DNA from: CAZBBC01 sp964489835
GTDB lineage: Bacteria; Calditrichota; Calditrichia; JAJRVZ01
Assembly (NCBI GenBank): GCA_964489835.1
Contig: CAZBBC010000099.1
Coordinates: forward strand, 1 to 17,856
Direction: 5' to 3'
DNA: 17,856 bases
In this document: positions 1-8,962 of the stretch, in pieces
How the letters are laid out: every line of letters begins with the position of its first letter
Position numbering within the stretch: the stretch's first letter is position 1
Notes under the pieces: model-generated
Seen by the model: only the letters and a program-made list of their open reading frames with translations
What the model was told of the DNA's origin: nothing
The model's database searches: none
Translations under genes and position numbers: made by a program

Positions 1-2
1 TG

Positions 3-17
3 TCCGGCTGCGCCGGA
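3..17. other. Short perfect GC-rich hairpin
   Basis: TCCGGC, a 3-base loop (TGC), then GCCGGA forms a perfect 6-bp stem at the extreme left edge. It may belong to the 3' end of an upstream gene or to a repeat cut by the window edge. No T-run follows directly (the next T-run is near 35-39), so it is not a convincing intrinsic terminator. Confidence 0.4.
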
Positions 18-46
18 TAATCCGTGGATAAAAGTTTTTAAAATCT

Positions 47-77
47 TTGCTAAAATAACAAAGTTTTCGACTACAAT
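47..77 (+). promoter_or_regulatory. Possible promoter of the GH59 operon
   Basis: A good -10-like hexamer, TACAAT (72-77), lies 19 bp downstream of a weak -35-like TTGCTA (47-52). Transcription would start near 84, leaving a leader of fewer than 20 nt before the candidate ATGs at 93 and 102. No Shine-Dalgarno sequence is evident there, which fits a near-leaderless mRNA. The spacing is long and the call is tentative. Confidence 0.25.
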
Positions 78-92
78 AGCATAAACCACGGA

Positions 93-2045
93 ATGACACG
101 TATGTCAATTAATCGATTCTGTACAATTTTAATGATCATGAATATTTGCTTTACCGGTATTGCCCTGGGAAAACAAACTGTCCGGATAAGTGCTAATTCC
201 ACGGGCAGGATGTTTGAGGGTATTGGTGCGCTAAGTGCAGGTGCTTCATCGAGGCTGCTCATTGATTATTCTGAGCCCTATCGCAGTCAAATTCTAGATT
301 TATTATTTAAACCAAAATTCGGGGCAAGTTTACATCAACTCAAAGTCGAAATAGGCGGTGATGTGAATTCCACGGATGGCAGCGAGCCGAGTCATGCCCG
401 TACACGAAAAGAATTTGAAAATCCGCAACCCGAATATTATCAACGCGGTTATGAATGGTGGCTGATGAAGGAAGCAAAAAAACGTAATCCGCAAATAATC
501 CTTGATTGTTTGGAATGGGGCTGTCCCGGATGGATCGGCAATGGTGTCTTCTTTTCTAAGGACAATGCAGATTATATTTCTTTATTTATAAAAAAAGGGC
601 TGGAATATCATGATTTGAAAATAGACTATACCGGTATTTGGAATGAAAGAGAATACGACAAGGAATGGATAAAACTGCTTCGGGGGACCATGGATAGAGA
701 TGGGCTGAAGGACGTCAAAATTATTGCAGCCGATGTCTTCGATTGGAAATTAGCCGATGAAATGGCCGCTGATCCTGAACTCAATGATGCCATCTATGCT
801 CTGGGCATCCATTATAATGAAAGGTGGGAAGAGAATCGATATGGCAGTACGTCGCAGGCCAGGAGTTTAAATAAATCACTACGCAACAGTGAAGGGGGGC
901 CCTGGAAAGGAGACTGGGAAGCCTTTGCGTATCTGGTTAAAATGTACAACCGCAGCTATATCAATGGTAAATTAACCAACTTTATCACATGGAGCCTCAT
1001 TTCCTCCTATTACGATTATTTAGATTTGCCTTACTCGGGATTAATGACAGCCAATTCTCCCTGGAGCGGCTATTTTGATATTCAGCCTGCCATCTGGGCT
1101 GTTGCCCATACAACCCAATTTGTCGATCCGGGTTGGCTCTACCTTGATGATGGTTGTGGCTACCTGAATGTTGGTGGAAGTTTCGTTACTCTTAAAAATC
1201 CCTTCAATAGCGAGTTCAGTATTATCATTGAAACCATGGATACCAGCAGGACACAACCGGTAACTTTTATTCTTGACGATAATTTTAAATGTGAGAGACT
1301 CGCTGTGTGGCGCTCCATAAAAAACAAGGAAAGTTTTGTACGTATAAGTGATATCGAGGTGATAAATAATCAATTTTCAATGGAAATAGTTGGTAATTCA
1401 GTCTATTCTATTACTAACACAACCGGACAGCAGAAAGGAACCTATATCTCTCCGGCAGCCCATGATTTTCCTCTGCCCTACAGCACTGATTTTGAAAAAG
1501 AATCGCTTGGGAAATTACCTGAATATTTTTCCGATCAGGCAGGTATTTTCGAAGTAAGCGAAAGAAGTGATGGAAAAGGTAAATGTCTCAAACAAGTTAT
1601 CACACAGCAGGGTATTGAATGGTGGCGTCCCGGTGATGTGTATGTGCAAAGCCTTATTGGTGACTCAGCCTGGACCAATTATGAAATTAAGGTGGATATT
1701 TGCATTCCTGAAAATACCGGCCAAGTAACCCTGGCCGGAAGAATTACAAAAACAGCGAGGAGTATTCTGCCACCCGAGGGCTATCGTTTCAAAATTGCCA
1801 CCAGTGGTATATGGCAATTGTTTGTCGGTGAAGAAATCATTGCCCGTGGCCGTGATTCCTTCAAACCATTCGTATGGCACCATATAATAATAAAATTTAT
1901 CGATGACGAAATAACGGTCCGGGTTAACGATAAAGAGATTGTTAAATTAAAAAACAATATATATCCACATGGGGCGGTTGGTATTGGAAGCGTATTTAAT
2001 TTTGCAGAGTTTGATAATTTTTGCATTAGTCCTGTTGCAGAATAA
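93..2045 (+). CDS. Secreted galactocerebrosidase-like glycoside hydrolase, family GH59
   Basis: The protein (650 aa) strongly resembles animal galactocerebrosidase (GALC), which removes beta-galactose from galactosylceramide and related galactosides. The stretches FEGIGALSAG, EPYRSQILD, KVEIGGD, YEWWLMKEAKKRNP and GIWNER match what I recall of the human enzyme almost word for word. The acid/base glutamate is E185 in the WNER motif. The nucleophile is E267 in RNSEGG. The TIM barrel (about 35-340) is followed by a beta-sandwich (about 340-460) and a lectin/LamG-like domain (about 465-650) ending FNFAEFDNFCIS, so the full GALC layout is present. Residues 4-26 form a hydrophobic signal peptide ending near ALG-KQ, so export is expected. 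The ATG at 102 (MSINRF) is an equally likely start, and neither has a clear ribosome-binding site. The natural bacterial substrate is unknown; galactolipids or aryl/alkyl galactosides are possible. The next gene follows after 55 bp, probably as one operon. Confidence 0.93.
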   Translation: MTRMSINRFCTILMIMNICFTGIALGKQTVRISANSTGRMFEGIGALSAGASSRLLIDYSEPYRSQILDLLFKPKFGASLHQLKVEIGGDVNSTDGSEPSHARTRKEFENPQPEYYQRGYEWWLMKEAKKRNPQIILDCLEWGCPGWIGNGVFFSKDNADYISLFIKKGLEYHDLKIDYTGIWNEREYDKEWIKLLRGTMDRDGLKDVKIIAADVFDWKLADEMAADPELNDAIYALGIHYNERWEENRYGSTSQARSLNKSLRNSEGGPWKGDWEAFAYLVKMYNRSYINGKLTNFITWSLISSYYDYLDLPYSGLMTANSPWSGYFDIQPAIWAVAHTTQFVDPGWLYLDDGCGYLNVGGSFVTLKNPFNSEFSIIIETMDTSRTQPVTFILDDNFKCERLAVWRSIKNKESFVRISDIEVINNQFSMEIVGNSVYSITNTTGQQKGTYISPAAHDFPLPYSTDFEKESLGKLPEYFSDQAGIFEVSERSDGKGKCLKQVITQQGIEWWRPGDVYVQSLIGDSAWTNYEIKVDICIPENTGQVTLAGRITKTARSILPPEGYRFKIATSGIWQLFVGEEIIARGRDSFKPFVWHHIIIKFIDDEITVRVNDKEIVKLKNNIYPHGAVGIGSVFNFAEFDNFCISPVAE

Positions 2046-2087
2046 AATACCATCTACCAAATTACCAATCCATATAGAATCGCATTC

Positions 2088-2094
2088 AGGAGGT
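2088..2094 (+). promoter_or_regulatory. Strong ribosome-binding site fixing the start of the Tat-exported hydrolase
   Basis: AGGAGGT lies 6 bp before ATG 2101. It decides this start over upstream in-frame starts back to 1969 that overlap the GH59 gene, and it places the RR signal at the N-terminus. Confidence 0.85.
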
Positions 2095-2100
2095 ATACCA

Positions 2101-4719
2101 ATGAAATTGAACGTCAATCGGCGTCATTTTTTAAAAACCGTCGTGACGGCAACCGGGGCCGTGGCTGTCTCTAAAAATGCCGCATCCAAAATGACCAGGG
2201 AAAGTGAACAGAAAACCGGAACCGAAAAAAATGTGGAGCCCCTGGCAGATTATGCGATAACGCATGGTGGGATCCAACACGTGCAGCATTCCCGCCTGAA
2301 TGTTGAAGTTGATGGCCAGACATGCATTCGCTACCTGCGTTTTGGACGACCGGTGATTTTAGATCGCTTAGACATGGGAAGGCTTGTCTATGGACGCTGG
2401 GTGCCAAAAGTACCGACCCATCCGGCGCATCTTATCATCGCCACCCTCGATCGTCACTCCCGGCAGTGGCAAACCGTCCGGGAAATTGATTTACCTTATG
2501 ATCCCAAAATCAAAGGAGAAGGCCTTTCACAGGACATGAGCATCGTTGCAATGGATAACCATTTTGACCAAATATTACAGGAACAGCCCTTTAAAATTCC
2601 ATTGGATGGATTAAAAACAGACCATCTGCGAATTGTATGTGACCGTGAACATCCGGTTTGGCCGAATCATGGGGAATGTAACGGTGGCATTTATAATGTT
2701 CCATTCGGGATACTGAATAATGTAAAAGCTTTCGGGATAGCTTCCGGTGGTCCGTTAGTTGCTGTTGATTATCATCCTATTTTGAAGCGAAAAAAGATTA
2801 ATCCCCAGGCACCGGAAGGAATGAAGATTCTGGATCTGCCGGAAATGATTCTATTTAAGGGTAAATATTTTTCCATAGGATTCAGTTTAAACCGGCCGGT
2901 GTTGATGCATCTGGGATGGGATATTACCGGGGATACGGGTACGGATAATAACCGGCTTTTGGTTTCGAGACGTCATGGACAAAACAAAATAATGGGTGGT
3001 GTGAGCGGACCCCTGTTACGCACTTTATATAATGATTATCCGGCTCATCTCTGGACCGGAGAGGTAACCGTTGACGGCAATAAAATTATTTATCAGAATC
3101 TGGAAGTCATTGATGGATTAAAAATAGAAGCCATATTTACCGTGGAAAGCGATGGTTTCAAAGTCGAATTGACCCAAGACTGCAGCGAAGCGATTCCGGT
3201 CATCGAAGCAGAATGCTGGCGCCTGGCCTGGAATTTAACCAAAGGCATTACCGGCATGGCTGGACTACCGAGCATGAAAACGGGACGAAATGGCGATGTA
3301 ACCTTACCGGCGATGTGGGCCAGTGATGGCAATGGATGTCTTTCCTGCCGTCAGGTTAAAGGCAATTCTGATGAAACACGCCTGCAGGTCGAAAGTTATC
3401 GGTTTGAAAATGTCGTCACCGGGGGATTTGTTTTCGGGGAACATCCGGGAGACAATTATTGTCAGGTCGTGCCGGAGGGAAAAAAACAGGCCGCATTTGA
3501 GCTATCGCTGGACAACCTTACACCCGATCAAGAACCGAGTGGGCCGCACCCCAGCGATGGACTGAAAAAACATTGGGCAACCGTCTTCTCGTGCTTCAGA
3601 CCCGAATACCGTGGATTTTCCAATCATGCGGCATCGGTAAACTGCCATCTGTCGCAGGGTCCTCCGATAGAAATTGTCGCTCACACCCGGTGCCCCGCCA
3701 ATGGTCCCAATCCACTCGATCTTGCCCGCTATACCATCGGGCGCGCTCTTTTAGACGGTGGTGGTTACGGTTATTGGCGTAGCCTTTACCTTGATTCTGA
3801 TCCTGTCCTGCTTTCGGCTGCGGGACGGATTCATCAATCCGGTCCGGATATTCAATGGCTGAAGAAAATTGAGCCTGGACTGGTGGAAACAGTCAAGCGA
3901 ATGCTTAATCTGATCGGAGAAAATGGCCTGTTGATTTGCCGGGATCTCAGTGGTAATTCGGGTTCCTATCGATGGAGTTCGAATTCCATGGATGTGGTCG
4001 GTTTCGGTCATATGGACGGATATGTCAATGCCTGGGCCTATCGGGCGTTTCGGAATGCCGCGGCTATGCTGGATGACCTTTCACACTACCGTGATCTGAC
4101 TTTAAAATGCCGGCAGGCGGCCACTAATCTTCGTAAAAATTATCCCCTACTTCTTCTGAATCCGGAAACCGGGTGGGTTGCCGGCTGGCGCAGCCGTGAC
4201 GGTCAACTCCATGATTATGCCTTTATTTGGGTGAACGGTGTCGCTTTGGCATTTGGACTTTTGGAAAAAGATACGGCGAAAAATGCGCTTACTGCGCTAG
4301 AATTGAAACGGGAAGAAGTGGGTCCACCAAATGCACGGATGGGATTGCCCTGCAATCTTTTGCCCATACGGGAAGAAGATCAAATGCTGGCAAAGATCCT
4401 CGGGAATAAGAATCCGACCTTTGAAGCTTACACCGATGGCAGTCTCAGTGGTTGGCCGGCGACTTACTATCTCAGGGCATTATCGAAATATGGACTCACA
4501 AAACAATTAAAAAAGACTGTTGACGAAATGACGAATGGATATGCAGCCGATATTTTTAACGGCGGTGCTGGTGCCGGTCATGAATTTCGCTCCTGGGAAG
4601 GCCTGCCGACCGGGTATGAAGGTACCCTTATTGGCTGTTTCGGCCCGATGTATGCCATTGCCATCGAAGAAGGTATTCTAAAACCGTTTGATCCGGAATG
4701 GTGGCCCAGTAATGGGTGA
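2101..4719 (+). CDS. Tat-exported six-hairpin glycosidase-like protein
   Basis: The protein has 872 aa. It begins with a twin-arginine signal (RRHFLK at 7-12, then a hydrophobic stretch ending near residue 30), so it should be exported folded. Residues about 50-230 look like a beta-sandwich, with an internal HLRIVCDREHPVWPN segment of the kind seen in sugar-binding or discoidin-like modules. About 230-520 are beta-rich. About 538-870 are helical and Trp/Gly-rich (DLARYTIGRALLDGGGYGYW, GHMDGYVNAWAYRAFRNAA, GTLIGCFGPMYAIAIEEG). This is typical of the (alpha/alpha)6 toroid of six-hairpin glycosidases. I cannot assign a GH family, substrate or catalytic residues by eye. Its position 55 bp after the GH59 gene suggests the two act on the same glycoside. 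Other possibilities are a polysaccharide lyase with the same fold or a non-catalytic sugar-binding relative. Confidence 0.65.
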   Translation: MKLNVNRRHFLKTVVTATGAVAVSKNAASKMTRESEQKTGTEKNVEPLADYAITHGGIQHVQHSRLNVEVDGQTCIRYLRFGRPVILDRLDMGRLVYGRWVPKVPTHPAHLIIATLDRHSRQWQTVREIDLPYDPKIKGEGLSQDMSIVAMDNHFDQILQEQPFKIPLDGLKTDHLRIVCDREHPVWPNHGECNGGIYNVPFGILNNVKAFGIASGGPLVAVDYHPILKRKKINPQAPEGMKILDLPEMILFKGKYFSIGFSLNRPVLMHLGWDITGDTGTDNNRLLVSRRHGQNKIMGGVSGPLLRTLYNDYPAHLWTGEVTVDGNKIIYQNLEVIDGLKIEAIFTVESDGFKVELTQDCSEAIPVIEAECWRLAWNLTKGITGMAGLPSMKTGRNGDVTLPAMWASDGNGCLSCRQVKGNSDETRLQVESYRFENVVTGGFVFGEHPGDNYCQVVPEGKKQAAFELSLDNLTPDQEPSGPHPSDGLKKHWATVFSCFRPEYRGFSNHAASVNCHLSQGPPIEIVAHTRCPANGPNPLDLARYTIGRALLDGGGYGYWRSLYLDSDPVLLSAAGRIHQSGPDIQWLKKIEPGLVETVKRMLNLIGENGLLICRDLSGNSGSYRWSSNSMDVVGFGHMDGYVNAWAYRAFRNAAAMLDDLSHYRDLTLKCRQAATNLRKNYPLLLLNPETGWVAGWRSRDGQLHDYAFIWVNGVALAFGLLEKDTAKNALTALELKREEVGPPNARMGLPCNLLPIREEDQMLAKILGNKNPTFEAYTDGSLSGWPATYYLRALSKYGLTKQLKKTVDEMTNGYAADIFNGGAGAGHEFRSWEGLPTGYEGTLIGCFGPMYAIAIEEGILKPFDPEWWPSNG

Positions 4720-5090
4720 TAAGTAAATATTTATTGGGAACTGGCTAAAAATTCCAAATAACAAGCACCAAATAACAAATAAATCCGAAAATCGAAGCAC
4801 AAAATTTCCTACAGAGACGGGCAAGCGGAACAAAATTCAAATTCGAATAATTAAAACTCAAAGCCAGGCAAATAACAGATTAATTTAAAAATTTTGGTTA
4901 TTTGATATTGGAAATTATTTGGGATTTGGGATTTCGTGGTTCGAATTTATTTACTATACAATAAATTATTTCCAAGACATTCGGATTTTAGTATATTGAT
5001 TATATCTGCATGTCTTAATTGATTTTCCTGGTATATCACCTGTTGTTTTGCTTGGATAAATATAGCATAGACCTTATTTCCGGCGGAATG
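4720..5090. other. Non-coding spacer with an A/T-rich inverted-repeat element
   Basis: These 371 bases contain no credible gene. The left two thirds is repeat copy A (described separately). The rest (about 4946-5087) is A/T-rich leader for the kinase gene, with stops in every frame close to that gene. I see no convincing -35/-10 pair. Confidence 0.7.
4749..4945. repeat. A/T-rich intergenic inverted repeat, copy A
   Basis: Left arm 4749-4800 (ccaaataacaagcacc and following) faces right arm about 4893-4945 (gggatttgggatttcgtggt). The arms are imperfectly complementary over about 50 bases around a roughly 90-base centre. The first 36 bases (4749-4784) are identical to 17243-17278 in copy D. The element belongs to a dispersed non-coding family in this window and carries no transposase. 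Confidence 0.8.
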
Positions 5091-8000
5091 ATGATAGGTA
5101 AGAAAATTTCTCACTTTAAAATATTAGAAGAAATAGGCGCCGGGGGAATGGGGATTGTCTATAAGGCGGAAGACACGCACCTCAAACGTCATGTCGCATT
5201 AAAATTTTTACCAACTGAATTGACACGAAATAAAGAAGCCAGAAGGCGTTTCATTCATGAAGCACAATCTGCCTCAGCCCTTGATCATCCCAATATCTGT
5301 ACCATCCACGAGATTGGTGAAACAGAGGACGGACAATCCTTTATCGCCATGACCTATTATGAGGGTGAAACCTTAAAATTGAAAATTGAAAAAGGAAAAT
5401 TGACAATTGAAGACGCAATCAATTATTCTGCCAAGGTAGCGGAAGGTCTGACCCGTGCTCATGAGGAAGGGATTATTCACCGCGATATCAAACCGGCCAA
5501 TATTATGATCACTGACCGGGATGAAGTCAAGATCCTGGATTTTGGCCTGGCAAAACTGGCCGGACAAACCCAACTGACCAAAGCAGGCACGACCCTTGGA
5601 ACGGTTGCCTACATGTCTCCCGAACAGACCCGCGGCGAGACGGTGGATCATCGTTCTGATATCTGGTCATTAGGAATTATCCTGTATGAGATGTTAACCG
5701 GACAATTACCTTTCAAAGGTGAATATGACCAGGCTATAATATATTCTATTTTAAATGAAGCCCATGAATCACCAAGAAGTTTGCGAACAGAGATAACACT
5801 TGAAATGGAGAACATTATAGACAGGGCGCTGAATAAAAATGCAGAGAAGCGTTACCAGTCTATGGAAGAAATATTAACTGATTTATACTTCATTGCAAAA
5901 AAACTTGAATCAGGGATATCTAAAACCGGTTTCTCATTTACGAAAAATCGATTCAAAAAAAATTTTTTCTTACTCTTTAAGGATTTATTCCGGAGGCATG
6001 TTCCTTATATTATAGGAATCTATTTTCTCATCAGTTTTGGCATCACTCAGATCGTACAATGGTTGGTGAATCGATATCCGCTATCTCCAAATTTACAGGA
6101 TTTTATCCTTACCGCGATGCTATCCATGGCACCCACGATTTTGATACTTGCATACCTGCATGGAAAATCCGGACGTAGGCAGTGGACCAGGGTTGAGAAG
6201 ATCAGCATACCGGTTAATGTAATAATCACAATCGGTCTTCTCTTCTTTTTATTTCAGGATAAAGACCTGGGAGCAGCCACAAAAAAAATAATCCTAATAG
6301 ATGAAAAAGGGCGAATGATCGAAAGGATTATACCTAAAAGTGAATTTCGAAAAAAAGTGGGGTTGATCTTTTTTGATAATGAGTCAGGCGATTCTACCCT
6401 GAACTGGCTGCAATATGGAATCCCTTTAGGAATAGAATGTGATTTGGGGCAGGATCTTTATTTAGAAATCAGAACCGATTTTTATGAAAAAATGATAGAG
6501 GCAGGTTTTACACAAGGGACTGGTCTGCCATTAATGCTTAAAAGAAAACTTGCGGATGATTACCATCTGGATCATTTCATTTCAGGCATCATTTCTAAAT
6601 CTTATAGCGGATTTCTGGTGAAAACGTCACTTTATGAAACCAGACGCGGAAAACTGATACAGGAAAGACTGTTCAGGGGGCAATATATTTTTCAACTGAT
6701 AGATGAAATGTCGGTTCAGTTTAAGTATGATTTAGGAATTCCTCAACATCATATAGAATCTGGAGAAGATCTGCCTGTTTCAGAAATGATGACCCGTTCA
6801 GTGTCTGCATTCAGGTTATTCACTTTAGGTTGTTATGCGATGAATTTTAAAAACCAGTGGGGTGAAGCTTTAAATTATCTTGAACAGGCGGTTGAAGAGG
6901 ATCCCCAGTTTGCTTATAGCTGGACCAAGATGACGGCTGCTTATCTGGCAGCCAATCAACAGGAAAAATCTGAAATATCGTTACAAAAGACCATGCAATA
7001 TATATATAAATTCCCTGAAAGGCTGCAATTTGATATCAGATACAGCTATTATTTCTACAAACAGGACATGGAGAAGGCATTCCGTATCATACAGAATAAA
7101 GTGGAATTATTCCCGGACGATATCGAGGCCCATGCCAATCTGGCTAAAGAGTATGTGAAATTAGGTCGCATGGATGAAGCTATTTCAGAATACAAGCATA
7201 TACTTGAACTTGATCCCGCTCAGTATAATTATATTCAGCAAATTGGCTTAATACATAATCAAAAAGGCGAGTATGACCGGGCGTTAAAATACTACAAACA
7301 GTATGCCGCCCATTTTCCCAAAGAGTATATATCATTCACCAGAATAGGTGATCTCTATAAGAGTATGGGGAATCACGAACAGGCAAAATCCTTCTATGAA
7401 AAAGCACTGTTGATTGAACCGGAAAAAGTATCCGTGTTATGTGACCTGGCAGGGATTACCTTTGATTTGGGTCATTTCGAAGATGCTTTCAAACAGTATC
7501 AGAAAGCACTCATGGTCAGCAAGATTCCTAAAGATAGTGCAGAGGTGTACCATGCATTGCAATCTTTTTATGAGTTGAATGGTCAAATGGATAAAGCCAT
7601 TGAATTTATGCACCGCGCTCATGCAAACGAAGAAAAATATGTAAATCCTGCCCAGAAAGAATTAAACAAACTGTTCTCTTTGAGAACGTATATCAGGGCC
7701 GGGAAGCAGAATTTTGCTTTCCAGATCATTAAAGAAATTGAAAAACAGCTACAACCGCCATTGGACAAATTTATTTCCTTTGGATATTTACGGATCTATC
7801 TGGAGCTAGAGGATGCTGATAATACGGAGAAAGTATTGAGAGGAGTAGAATCTTGTATTAAGGCTTTTCAGTTAGAGGTATTACGCTTTGAAGTGTATTA
7901 TGCCCAGGGAAAGATCCATGAACTGCGAAAAGAATATGATCAGGCCATTCAAGATTACCAGAAGAAATTAGCCAGTGATCCGACAGATGTGAGCATTCAT

Positions 8001-8261
8001 ACGGACATTGGACGGTGCTACAGAAAGTTGGGAGAGCTAAAGAAAGCACAGGAATTTATCCAAAAAAATTTGAAAGTGCAGCCGTTCAATCCCCTAGCCC
8101 ATTATGAACTTTCGCTTGTTTATTATGATAGGGGAGAAAATAAAGAGGCAATGCAGCATTTGAGAAAAGCTTTATTCATCTGGAAAGAGGCAGATTCAAA
8201 TTTCAAGTATGCGATACAAGCTAAAGAGAAATTAAAGGAATGGGAATCGTTGTCCTTATAA
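5091..8261 (+). CDS. Membrane-anchored Ser/Thr protein kinase with TPR repeats
   Basis: The protein has 1056 aa from ATG 5091, chosen because MIGKKISHFKIL is the usual opening of this kinase class and GGCGGA lies just upstream. ATG 5088 adds one Met; a TTG at 5019 is less likely. The Pkn2/Hanks kinase domain (about 10-270) is intact: Gly loop GAGGMG, Lys38 in VALKF, HRD at 130-132 with DIKPAN, DFG at 150-152, and the SPEQ segment. Three probable membrane helices follow (about 304-326, 336-356, 371-388). Next comes a soluble region opening KVGLIFFDNESGDSTLNWLQYGIP, of the FlgO/TolB-N-like kind often attached to bacterial kinases and cyclases. Residues about 570-1045 are TPR repeats (for example DEAISEYKHILELDP, DRALKYYKQYAAHFP and EQAKSFYEKALLIEP). 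The kinase is expected on the cytoplasmic face, phosphorylating Ser/Thr of unknown partners that the TPRs may recruit. It is flanked by repeat A upstream and stands alone as a transcription unit. Confidence 0.93.
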   Translation: MIGKKISHFKILEEIGAGGMGIVYKAEDTHLKRHVALKFLPTELTRNKEARRRFIHEAQSASALDHPNICTIHEIGETEDGQSFIAMTYYEGETLKLKIEKGKLTIEDAINYSAKVAEGLTRAHEEGIIHRDIKPANIMITDRDEVKILDFGLAKLAGQTQLTKAGTTLGTVAYMSPEQTRGETVDHRSDIWSLGIILYEMLTGQLPFKGEYDQAIIYSILNEAHESPRSLRTEITLEMENIIDRALNKNAEKRYQSMEEILTDLYFIAKKLESGISKTGFSFTKNRFKKNFFLLFKDLFRRHVPYIIGIYFLISFGITQIVQWLVNRYPLSPNLQDFILTAMLSMAPTILILAYLHGKSGRRQWTRVEKISIPVNVIITIGLLFFLFQDKDLGAATKKIILIDEKGRMIERIIPKSEFRKKVGLIFFDNESGDSTLNWLQYGIPLGIECDLGQDLYLEIRTDFYEKMIEAGFTQGTGLPLMLKRKLADDYHLDHFISGIISKSYSGFLVKTSLYETRRGKLIQERLFRGQYIFQLIDEMSVQFKYDLGIPQHHIESGEDLPVSEMMTRSVSAFRLFTLGCYAMNFKNQWGEALNYLEQAVEEDPQFAYSWTKMTAAYLAANQQEKSEISLQKTMQYIYKFPERLQFDIRYSYYFYKQDMEKAFRIIQNKVELFPDDIEAHANLAKEYVKLGRMDEAISEYKHILELDPAQYNYIQQIGLIHNQKGEYDRALKYYKQYAAHFPKEYISFTRIGDLYKSMGNHEQAKSFYEKALLIEPEKVSVLCDLAGITFDLGHFEDAFKQYQKALMVSKIPKDSAEVYHALQSFYELNGQMDKAIEFMHRAHANEEKYVNPAQKELNKLFSLRTYIRAGKQNFAFQIIKEIEKQLQPPLDKFISFGYLRIYLELEDADNTEKVLRGVESCIKAFQLEVLRFEVYYAQGKIHELRKEYDQAIQDYQKKLASDPTDVSIHTDIGRCYRKLGELKKAQEFIQKNLKVQPFNPLAHYELSLVYYDRGENKEAMQHLRKALFIWKEADSNFKYAIQAKEKLKEWESLSL

Positions 8262-8317
8262 ATTACGATTAGTGCCTAACGTTTTACAAACATTCTATTT
8301 TTTTTCATCCTAATCCA

Positions 8318-8326
8318 AAAGGAGGT
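8318..8326 (+). promoter_or_regulatory. Strong ribosome-binding site of the frameshifted membrane-protein gene
   Basis: AAAGGAGGT ends 5 bp before ATG 8332. A near-ideal Shine-Dalgarno sequence argues that the gene was recently functional despite the frameshift near 8586. Confidence 0.8.
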
Positions 8327-8331
8327 CAACC

Positions 8332-8723
8332 ATGAATCTACGTACTTTAATGATAGTCAACACCGTGATCGCCGCTGTATTTGGGATAGGATTTGTGCTC
8401 ATCCCGTGGCAGGTTCTGTCACTCTATGGAATTCAGCCAAACCCGGCAATCAATTTTATCGGTGAACTGTTTGGGGCCGCATTGCTCGCCTTCGCAGTCT
8501 TAACCTGGACAGCCAGGAATGCCAGTGACTCTGGTGCCCGTCAGGCCATTGTAAGGGCTCTATTTGTCGGCGATGCGATTGGATATTTATTCTGGCCCTG
8601 ATTGCCCAACTGGGTGCGGTGGTGAACAGCTTCGGTTGGTCAACGGTGATCATCTATCTTTTTCTGGCGGCAGGTTTTGGATATTTTCACTTTACTAAAC
8701 CCTCTGCGGCGAAGTCAGAATAA
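8332..8723 (+). pseudogene. Small four-helix membrane protein, interrupted by a one-base frameshift
   Basis: The frame opening MNLRTLMIVNTVIAAVFGIG stops at TGA 8599-8601 after GYLFWP. The neighbouring frame continues without a break as ILALIAQLGAVV and STVIIYLFLAAGFGYFHF, ending KPSAAKSE at TAA 8721-8723. Restoring one T in the TTT run at 8586-8588 gives a continuous protein of 130 aa reading DAIGYFILALIAQL. That protein has four hydrophobic segments (roughly 5-25, 43-60, 75-100, 105-122). I recognise the style of a small uncharacterised bacterial membrane family but can give no function. The strong Shine-Dalgarno and well-kept downstream frame suggest either a very recent mutation or a homopolymer sequencing/assembly error. 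Confidence 0.8.
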
Positions 8724-8768
8724 GTGCTCTATTTACCGATATTTAAATACGAAAAATGAAATTACTAT

Positions 8769-8914
8769 AAAATCCTAAATCCTAAGCACGAAATCCTAAA
8801 CAAATTTTAATTACTAAAAATTCAAAACCTTATAATTATTTTTAGTGGTCATATTATTTTGAGCATTGAGTATTGGGATTTGTTTAGGATTTGGGATTTC
8901 GTGCTTAGAATTTC
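8769..8914. repeat. A/T-rich intergenic inverted repeat, copy B (best hairpin)
   Basis: CTAAGCACGAAATCC at 8782-8796 is perfectly complementary (15 bp) to 8894-8908. A second complementary pair lies just inside: ctaaacaaat on the left faces atttgtttag on the right. About 70 bases of A/T-rich loop separate the arms. The surrounding spacer 8724-8962 holds no gene; its right end has GAGAGGGG, which serves as the ribosome-binding site of the following gene. Confidence 0.85.
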
Positions 8915-8962
8915 CCCGTCAGTGGGGATAAATTAATATCTAAGATTGAGAGAGGGGTCTGT

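Noticed and set aside
1969..2100. In-frame upstream extension of the Tat-exported hydrolase
   Set aside because: It overlaps the GH59 C-terminus, and AGGAGGT before ATG 2101 plus the RR signal set the true start.
5019..5090. TTG-initiated N-terminal extension of the kinase (24 residues, hydrophobic)
   Set aside because: No ribosome-binding site precedes it, and relatives typically begin at MIGKxISHxKI, matching ATG 5091.
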